Source: Pseudomonadota bacterium (GTDB lineage Bacteria > Pseudomonadota > Gammaproteobacteria > Steroidobacterales > Steroidobacteraceae). From it: a stretch of 8,524 nt of DNA. Shown in pieces: positions 1 through 8,524 of the stretch. The stretch lies in NCBI GenBank assembly GCA_021850555.1, contig JAJZLX010000753.1, positions 1 through 8,524 on the forward strand, written 5' to 3'. The translations under genes and the position numbers were made by a program. The notes beneath the pieces were generated by a model. The model made no database searches. It was not told the origin of the DNA and saw only the letters and a list, made by a program, of their open reading frames with translations. How positions within the stretch are numbered: position 1 is the stretch's first letter; each line of letters opens with the position of its first letter.

Positions 1-55
1 GCCGCCCCGCGGTGAGCCCCGCACACGAAAGAAGTGAGGGCCGCGCGGCACCCGG

Positions 56-1362
<1,307 letters not shown>

Positions 1363-1399
1363 AACGTGCGTCAAATACAAACGGTCTTCAGATCGGCTT

Positions 1400-1443
1400 C
1401 CCGGCGCGCTTGCCTGGCTCGGCCCCTCCCGGGGCGCGCCGGG
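1400..1443 (-). repeat. Inverted repeats in the kdsA-eno gap
   Basis: The 116-base gap between kdsA and eno holds a perfect 10-base inverted repeat: CCCGGCGCGC at 1400-1409 and its complement at 1434-1443, with a 24-base loop. A second hairpin overlaps one arm: a 5-bp GC stem (1422-1426 with 1431-1435) whose minus-strand loop reads GGGA, a GNRA-type tetraloop. The two structures share bases 1434-1435, so they compete at least in part. No run of T follows on the minus strand, so this does not look like an intrinsic terminator. It could affect mRNA processing or the level of eno relative to kdsA; the role is inferred, the repeats are seen. Confidence 0.6.
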
Positions 1444-1464
1444 CCCGCAGCCGCACGCCCGCCC

Positions 1465-2313
1465 CTACCCGCCTTCCCGCGCCAGCAGTGTCTCCTCGAG
1501 CGGCCGGGATTTGACGGCCGTATCGAGGGATTTCAGGGTCGCGAGCAGCGGCTCCATGCGATCGAGCGGCCAGGCGTTCGGTCCGTCCGAGAGCGCCTTG
1601 TCCGGCTGCGGGTGGGTCTCCATGAACACCCCGGCCACTCCGGCGGCGACCGCGGCGCGGGCGAGCACCGGCACGAACTCGCGCTCACCGCCGGAGCTTG
1701 AGCCGCGCCCGCCGGGCAGCTGCACCGAGTGGGTGGCGTCGAACACCACCGGGCAGTCCGTCTCGCGCAGGATCGACAGCGAGCGCATGTCGGACACCAG
1801 GTTGTTGTACCCGAAGGTGAAGCCGCGCTCGCAAACCAGGATGTCGCGGTTGCCGGTCGAGCGGGCCTTCTCGACGACGTTGCGCATCTCCCAGGGCGAG
1901 AGAAACTGGCCTTTCTTGATGTTGACCGGCTTGCCGCGCGAGGCGACGCCCACGATGAAATTGGTCTGCCGGCAGAGGAAGGCGGGGGTCTGCAGCACGT
2001 CGACGACGGCGGCCACCTCATCGAGGGGCGTGTCCTCGTGCACGTCGGTCAGCACCGGCACGCCGATCGAGCGCCGCACGTCCTGCAGCACTTTCAGGCC
2101 CTGCTCGAGCCCCGGACCGCGAAAGCTCCCGCGCGAGGAGCGGTTGGCCTTGTCGAAGGACGCCTTGAACACGAACGGGATGCCGAGCCGGCTGGTGATC
2201 TCCTTCAGCCGTCCGGCGACGTGCTGGGTGAGATCGGCGCTCTCGATGACGCACGGCCCCGCGATCAGGAAAAGCGGCCGCTCGATTCCGATGTCCTCGC
2301 CGGCGAGTCTCAT
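1465..2313 (-). CDS. kdsA: 3-deoxy-D-manno-octulosonate 8-phosphate (Kdo-8-P) synthase, metal-dependent type
   Basis: Cytoplasmic enzyme that condenses phosphoenolpyruvate with D-arabinose-5-phosphate to give Kdo-8-phosphate, the precursor of the Kdo sugar in the inner core of lipopolysaccharide. The protein has 282 residues (E. coli 284) and a single TIM-barrel synthase domain. Family motifs seen include [12 protein letters not shown] (about 49-60), FRGPGLE (64-70), VLTDVHE (87-93), [11 protein letters not shown] (130-140) and [13 protein letters not shown] (164-176). The segment IAGPCVIES carries Cys21 where the E. coli enzyme has Asn26. With His195, Glu232 and Asp243 it matches the Aquifex metal ligands Cys11, His185, Glu222 and Asp233 at a constant offset of 10, so a divalent metal requirement is predicted. 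The ATG at 2313 lies 14 bases after the pyrG stop, with GGGAG (2324-2328) 10 bases upstream. It is probably co-transcribed with pyrG. Confidence 0.98.
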   Translation of the reverse strand: MRLAGEDIGIERPLFLIAGPCVIESADLTQHVAGRLKEITSRLGIPFVFKASFDKANRSSRGSFRGPGLEQGLKVLQDVRRSIGVPVLTDVHEDTPLDEVAAVVDVLQTPAFLCRQTNFIVGVASRGKPVNIKKGQFLSPWEMRNVVEKARSTGNRDILVCERGFTFGYNNLVSDMRSLSILRETDCPVVFDATHSVQLPGGRGSSSGGEREFVPVLARAAVAAGVAGVFMETHPQPDKALSDGPNAWPLDRMEPLLATLKSLDTAVKSRPLEETLLAREGG

Positions 2314-2315
2314 GC

Positions 2316-2327
2316 CAAGGAGGCTCC

Positions 2328-2330
<3 letters not shown>
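2316..2330 (-). repeat. 15-base repeat at the pyrG stop codon (copy 1), containing the kdsA ribosome binding site
   Basis: The minus strand reads TAGGGAGCCTCCTTG, starting with the TAG stop of pyrG. The identical 15 bases start with the TAG stop of dnaE at 6665. Its GGGAG lies 10 bases before the kdsA ATG and is the best ribosome binding site for that gene. GGAGCCTCC within it is a short palindrome around one base. Confidence 0.8.
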
Positions 2331-4088
<1,758 letters not shown>

Positions 4089-4102
4089 TCACGCCCGGAG
4101 TG

Positions 4103-4117
4103 ATCCGGCGGCCGGAT
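4103..4117 (-). repeat. Hairpin just downstream of tilS
   Basis: A perfect 6-bp stem (ATCCGG with CCGGAT) around a 3-base loop, 9 bases after the tilS stop. No T-run follows, so it is at best a weak or factor-assisted terminator, or a structure protecting the 3' end of the accA-tilS transcript. Its place upstream of the possible pyrG promoter fits a transcription-unit boundary. Confidence 0.45.
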
Positions 4118-4126
4118 GGACGGGCC

Positions 4127-5595
4127 TCAGCGTGATGCGGGCGGCGCCCTCTTCCAGGTGAGCCGGCCGCGGCGGGTGGTGCCCGGCCCGGCGCGCACGG
4201 ATTCATCGAGCCACAGATCGCCGGCGGCGAGCAGCGTGCCCTCGCCGAAGATCAAAGGCATGCGCGCTCGCTCCGCAAGCGGCACCCGCTCTTCCTGAAG
4301 CAGGCTCTTCAGCGCGCGCCGCGCGCCGCCGCGGCGCACGCGCAGCCGTTCTCCGCCGCGCCGCCAGCGTACGCTGAGCCGCGCCGGCAGCGCATCGAGA
4401 TCGAGCGGGCCGTGCGCATCGGGCGCGAGCTCGAGCGTGCCCCGCTCCTGCGGCAGCTCGCACCGCAGCGAGACGCTCAGGTCCCAGGCGAGCTCCTGCG
4501 GAGCCCGCCGCGCCTCTGACATCCCGCCGGCCTCGCCGATCGAAAGCCGGTCCGCGTACCGCTCGAGGCGCGTGTTCCCCCACTCGACATACGGATGGGC
4601 ATCGGCCCGGGCATCGATCACAGAGCCTGCGATCTCCTCCAGGCGGCGCGTATCGGGCGCCACCCGGCCGCGCGCCGCGATCCAGAATCGCAGCGCGTTG
4701 CGCCGCCGCGGCATCGGCAGCGTGCGCAGCGCCTTCGCCGACAACGCCGACCCGTCGCTGGCGCGCTCGACGTCCGCTCGGGCCAGCGATTCGAGCAGCT
4801 GCTGCGCCTCGGCCGCGTGGCGCGCCGATCGGGCCACCGCCGCCGCCACTCCGCTCCAGCGCGCGCGCACCGCGGGCAACACCCGCCGTCGCAGATAATT
4901 GCGATCGAAGCGCTCATCGGCATTCGAGTCGTCCTCGATCCACGCAAGGCCCCGGCCGCGCACCCACGTCTCGATCTCCTCGCGCGTGCGCTCGAGCAGC
5001 GGCCGCACGTGCAGCCCCGTCCCGAAGGGCGCCGCCGCGGGCATCGCGGCGAGCCCCGCCAGCCCGCAACCGCGGAACAGTTGCAGCAGGACCGTCTCGA
5101 GCTGATCGTCCTGGGTGTGCGCCGTGAGCAGCGCCTCCCCCTGGCGCAGCTGCGCGGCGAGACATCGATATCGGGCGATGCGCGCCGCCTCCTCCAACGA
5201 CCCGCCGCGCTTGCGCTGCACCGTGACGGTCGAGACTCTCAGCGGCACCCCGAGCGTGCGCGCCAGACGCCGGCAATGTCCGCTCCAGCGCCGCGAGGCC
5301 GGCTGCAGGCGGTGATCGACATGCACGGCGCGCAGCCTGAGCCCCTGGGCGCGCGCGCCCGAGAGCGCCGCGAGGAGCGCGGTCGAATCGACCCCGCCGC
5401 TCAAGGCAACACAGACCGACACGTCGGGAAACCCGGGCAGCAGCTGAGTCAGGCGCTCGAGCAGCCACTCGGGGCCGAAGGCTGCGCTCACCCGCCGGCG
5501 CCCGCGGGGATGAGCGTCGTTGCCCGGCCTTTCCCGGGCCTCGCCCCTTCGGGCCCGGCCGTTGGCGCCCTCATGATTCGCCGCCGGTGAATCAT

Positions 5596-5599
<4 letters not shown>
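4127..5599 (-). CDS. tilS: tRNA(Ile)-lysidine synthetase
   Basis: Attaches lysine, with ATP, to C34 of the CAU-anticodon tRNA(Ile), forming lysidine so that it reads AUA codons. The 490-residue protein has the N-terminal PP-loop ATPase motif SGGVDS (67-72). It is followed by VHVDH (92-96), the conserved [20 protein letters not shown] (160-179), [10 protein letters not shown] (199-208) and WIEDDSN...[11 protein letters not shown] (220-242). The C-terminal TilS domain shows RRGGERLRV (413-421) and [12 protein letters not shown] (429-440). E. coli TilS has 432 residues; the excess is partly a 36-residue Gly/Arg/Pro/Ala-rich N-terminus unlike the family. The GTG at 5599 overlaps the accA TGA (GTGA), with GAGAG 6 bases upstream, and is my choice. 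A GTG at 5491 (codon 37) would give 454 residues and a more typical N-terminus but lacks a clear ribosome binding site. Identity is firm; the start is not. Confidence 0.97.
5522..5539 (-). repeat. Hairpin inside the 5' end of tilS
   Basis: A 6-bp GC stem (5522-5527 with 5534-5539) around a 6-base loop, reading GAAAGG on the minus strand. It lies in the stretch coding for the unusual first 36 residues, about 30 bases before the alternative GTG start at 5491. It could be chance in GC-rich DNA, or could influence which start is used. Confidence 0.35.
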
Positions 5600-6561
<962 letters not shown>

Positions 6562-6594
6562 GCGCTTTACCGGGGCTGTTGCTGTCTGGGCGCG

Positions 6595-6623
6595 AGGGTA
6601 CGGGCGGACCGGTCCGGGCGCAA
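6595..6623 (-). promoter_or_regulatory. Possible accA promoter with a 12-base palindrome in its spacer
   Basis: The 101-base dnaE-accA gap holds TTGCGC (6618-6623; TTG matches the -35 consensus) and TACCCT (6595-6600; the TAnnnT form common in GC-rich genomes), separated by exactly 17 bases. Within that spacer lies the perfect palindrome CGGACCGGTCCG (6605-6616), placed where a repressor or a spacer-twisting regulator could act. Each hexamer matches only three of six bases, so the promoter is weakly supported; the palindrome is seen directly. Transcription would begin near 6588, about 27 bases before the accA ATG. Confidence 0.35.
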
Positions 6624-6635
6624 GTCACGGCGCCT
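6618..6635 (-). repeat. Hairpin downstream of dnaE
   Basis: On the minus strand GGCGC and GCGCC form a 5-bp stem around an 8-base loop (CGTGACTT), about 28 bases after the dnaE stop. A second small stem-loop, GCGG-CAG-CCGC, lies just before it. Neither is followed by a T-run, so no intrinsic terminator is evident and read-through from dnaE into accA remains likely. Confidence 0.35.
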
Positions 6636-6650
6636 GCGGCTGCCGCCCTT

Positions 6651-6665
6651 CAAGGAGGCTCCCTA
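6651..6665 (-). repeat. 15-base repeat at the dnaE stop codon (copy 2)
   Basis: The minus strand reads TAGGGAGCCTCCTTG starting exactly at the TAG stop of dnaE, identical to the 15 bases at the pyrG stop (2316-2330). Here no start codon follows within ribosome-binding distance: the next gene, accA, starts 90 bases further on. A Shine-Dalgarno role therefore does not explain this copy. Confidence 0.8.
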
Positions 6666-8524
6666 ACCGTCCGCCGACAGCTGTGCGCCGGCGACGGGCG
6701 CGGCATAGAGCGGCTCCACGGCGCCCGCCCCGAGCAGCCCCTCGAGGCCCTCGATCAGCTCCGCGGAGGGCTTCACGGACCACTCCGCGGCGAGCGCCAG
6801 GCGGCCCCTGGCGCAGCCACAGGCGTACTCGATGAGTATCGGACACGGTCCCGGTCGGAAGCGCTCGAGCAGCTCCCCGAGCCGGCGCTGCAGCGAGGCG
6901 TCATCGGCGCCCGCCGGCCACTTGATGAGGATGCGGCGGGCCTGGCGCTCGAGCGCCTTGGTCAGATCGGTGAGGCGCTTCAGGTTGAGGCGCCATCCGT
7001 CCGAGAAATCATCGAAGCGCACCAGGCCCTCGGCGAGAACCAACCCGTCCTTGACGATGAGATCGCGCTGTTGCTGATAGGCGTCCTCGAACAGGCTCGC
7101 CTCGAGCCTCCCGGTACCGTCATCGAGCGTCAGGATGACGCGCGGCCCGCGCTTGCGGACCTCGTCGATGAGCCCCGCCACGGTGACAGGCTTGCCGCCG
7201 CCGAAGCGCGGCTCCATCCCCGGCATGGGCCGCTCGCTCACCAGGTCCCCGATCCGATGCGACACCACCGTGGCGAGCCCCGGCTCGAACCGCTTGATCG
7301 GGTGGCCGGTGAGATACAGCCCGAGCGTCTCGCGCTCGCCGGCGAGGCGCACCGCCTCGGGCCACTCCGGCAGCGCCGGCTTGCTCGGCCGCGCCACCGG
7401 CGCGGCGAGCGGGCCCGTGCCGAGCCCGAACAGATCATCCTGGCCGGCCGCGAGGGCTTTGGAGTCCTGCTCGCCGAGCTGGATGGCCGAGGGCAGGCGG
7501 TCCATGAGCGTCGCGCGGTTCGCCTTGAGCGCATCGAGGCTGCCGGCGCGCAGCAGCGCCTCGAGCACCCGGCGGTTGATCTTCTGCAGATCGAGCCGCC
7601 GGCAAAGATCCTCAAGGGTCTCGAACGGCCCGCGGGCCTCGCGCTCGACCACGATCGACTCCACGGCGCCGCGCCCCACCCCGCGCACGGCCCCGAGGCC
7701 GTAGCGAATGGCCCGCTGCCCCTCGACGGCGAATTCGTACCGCGAGGAGTTGATGTCGGGCAGGCGCACCTCGAGCCTCATGGCGCGGCACTCGTGGATC
7801 AGCGTCACGACCTTGTCGGTGTGATCCATGTCCGCCGACAGCATTGCCGCCATGAACGCCGCCGGATAGTGCGCCTTGAGGTAGGCGGTCTGGTACGAGA
7901 GCAGCGCGTAGGCCGCCGCGTGGCTCTTGTTGAAGCCATACCCGGCGAACTTCTCCATCTGGTCGAAGATCGCGTTGGCGGTGCCCGCCTCGATGCCGCG
8001 CGCCGTGGCGCCCGCGACGAACACACTGCGCTGCTTGGCCATTTCCTCGGGCTTTTTCTTGCCCATGGCGCGGCGCAGGAGATCGGCGCCGCCGAGCGTG
8101 TACCCCGCCAGGCGCTGCGCCATCTGCATCACCTGCTCCTGATAGACAAACACGCCGTAGGTGACGGCGAGCACCTCCTTCATGTCCGGATGCAGGTACT
8201 CGGGCTTCTTGCCGTGCTTGCAGGCGACGTACTCCGGGATCAGCTCCATCGGGCCCGGCCTGAACAGCGCGATCAGGGCGATCAGATCCTCGAAGCGGTC
8301 CGGCTTCGCATCCTTCAGCAGCCGCTGCATGCCGCTCGATTCGAACTGAAACACCGCCACCGTCTGCGCCCTCTTGAGCACTTTGTCGTAGGTGGCCGCA
8401 TCGTCGAGCGGTATCCGGGCGATATCGAGCGGCGGCTCGCCCTGCGCGACACGCCGGCGATTGATGCTGGCGACCGCGTGCTCGATGATGGTCAGGGTGC
8501 GCAGGCCGAGGAAGTCGAACTTCA
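6663..8524 (-). CDS. dnaE: DNA polymerase III subunit alpha (3' part; cut by the window edge)
   Basis: Catalytic subunit of the chromosomal replicase. The last 619 codons are visible; the E. coli protein has 1160 residues, so the PHP domain and most of the palm lie beyond the right edge. The visible part opens with KFDFLGLRTLT, which I believe carries the third catalytic aspartate (Asp555 in E. coli). The fingers region follows: IALFRPGP, YQEQVMQMAQ (127-136), GYTLGGADLLRRAMGKKKPE (140-159) and KFAGYGFNKSHAAAYA (191-206). A helix-hairpin-helix segment is near 275-290 (GLGAVRGVGRGAVESI). The internal beta-clamp binding motif is QDDLF (361-365; QADMF in E. coli). An OB-fold covers about 445-520 (VTVAGLIDEVRK...LTLDDGTGRLEASLF), and a tau-binding C-terminal domain ends at TAG 6663-6665. 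The frame is intact from the edge to the stop. accA follows after 101 bases, the usual gammaproteobacterial order. Confidence 0.99.
   Translation of the reverse strand, partial: KFDFLGLRTLTIIEHAVASINRRRVAQGEPPLDIARIPLDDAATYDKVLKRAQTVAVFQFESSGMQRLLKDAKPDRFEDLIALIALFRPGPMELIPEYVACKHGKKPEYLHPDMKEVLAVTYGVFVYQEQVMQMAQRLAGYTLGGADLLRRAMGKKKPEEMAKQRSVFVAGATARGIEAGTANAIFDQMEKFAGYGFNKSHAAAYALLSYQTAYLKAHYPAAFMAAMLSADMDHTDKVVTLIHECRAMRLEVRLPDINSSRYEFAVEGQRAIRYGLGAVRGVGRGAVESIVVEREARGPFETLEDLCRRLDLQKINRRVLEALLRAGSLDALKANRATLMDRLPSAIQLGEQDSKALAAGQDDLFGLGTGPLAAPVARPSKPALPEWPEAVRLAGERETLGLYLTGHPIKRFEPGLATVVSHRIGDLVSERPMPGMEPRFGGGKPVTVAGLIDEVRKRGPRVILTLDDGTGRLEASLFEDAYQQQRDLIVKDGLVLAEGLVRFDDFSDGWRLNLKRLTDLTKALERQARRILIKWPAGADDASLQRRLGELLERFRPGPCPILIEYACGCARGRLALAAEWSVKPSAELIEGLEGLLGAGAVEPLYAAPVAGAQLSADG

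Noticed and set aside
2317..2322. AGGAGG-like sequence on the plus strand within the repeat, as a ribosome binding site
   Set aside because: It lies at the ends of minus-strand genes with no credible plus-strand gene after it; it arises from the palindromic repeat.
2314..2327. An intrinsic terminator formed by GGAGCCTCC after pyrG and after dnaE
   Set aside because: The stem would be at most 4 bp around one base, and no T-run follows either copy.
4595..5590. A 331-codon plus-strand open frame opposite tilS, and a similar 359-codon frame opposite accA (5587-6666)
   Set aside because: Both are explained by the GC-rich codon use of the certain genes on the other strand.

Overview
The window is a compact stretch of bacterial core genome. 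All six genes lie on the minus strand, so transcription runs from right to left: dnaE (its 3' part only), accA, tilS, pyrG, kdsA, eno. The DNA is GC-rich, roughly two thirds G+C by eye, with long spurious antisense reading frames. From memory, this gene order matches the cluster in Pseudomonas and related Gammaproteobacteria, where ftsB follows eno. The proteins also read as gammaproteobacterial. The KdsA sequence, however, resembles the cysteine-containing form I recall from Xanthomonas-like lineages rather than the E. coli form. My best guess is a high-GC gammaproteobacterium near Xanthomonadales/Nevskiales; lipopolysaccharide synthesis (kdsA) fits a Gram-negative cell.

Layout, in transcription order. 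Bases 8524-6663 hold the C-terminal half of the replicative DNA polymerase III alpha subunit. A 101-base gap with a possible promoter follows. Then comes accA (6561-5596), encoding the carboxyltransferase alpha subunit. Its TGA stop overlaps the GTG start of tilS (5599-4127), encoding tRNA(Ile)-lysidine synthetase. A 149-base gap has a hairpin and a plausible extended -10 promoter. Then comes pyrG (3977-2328, CTP synthase) and, 14 bases on, kdsA (2313-1465, Kdo-8-phosphate synthase). A 116-base gap rich in inverted repeats leads to eno (1348-56, enolase). The last 55 bases hold no gene I can call.

The genes join replication, fatty-acid synthesis, tRNA decoding, CTP supply, lipopolysaccharide precursor synthesis and glycolysis. 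There is a metabolic thread in the second half: enolase makes the phosphoenolpyruvate that KdsA condenses with arabinose-5-phosphate, and PyrG makes the CTP later used to activate Kdo.

I see no mobile element, phage gene, CRISPR array, tRNA, rRNA or defence system, and no new system. The observations worth a second look are small: a 15-base exact repeat that begins at the stop codons of both dnaE and pyrG, a 12-base perfect palindrome inside the possible accA promoter, an ambiguous tilS start with a small out-of-frame ORF, nested inverted repeats before eno, and a KdsA of the metal-dependent class.
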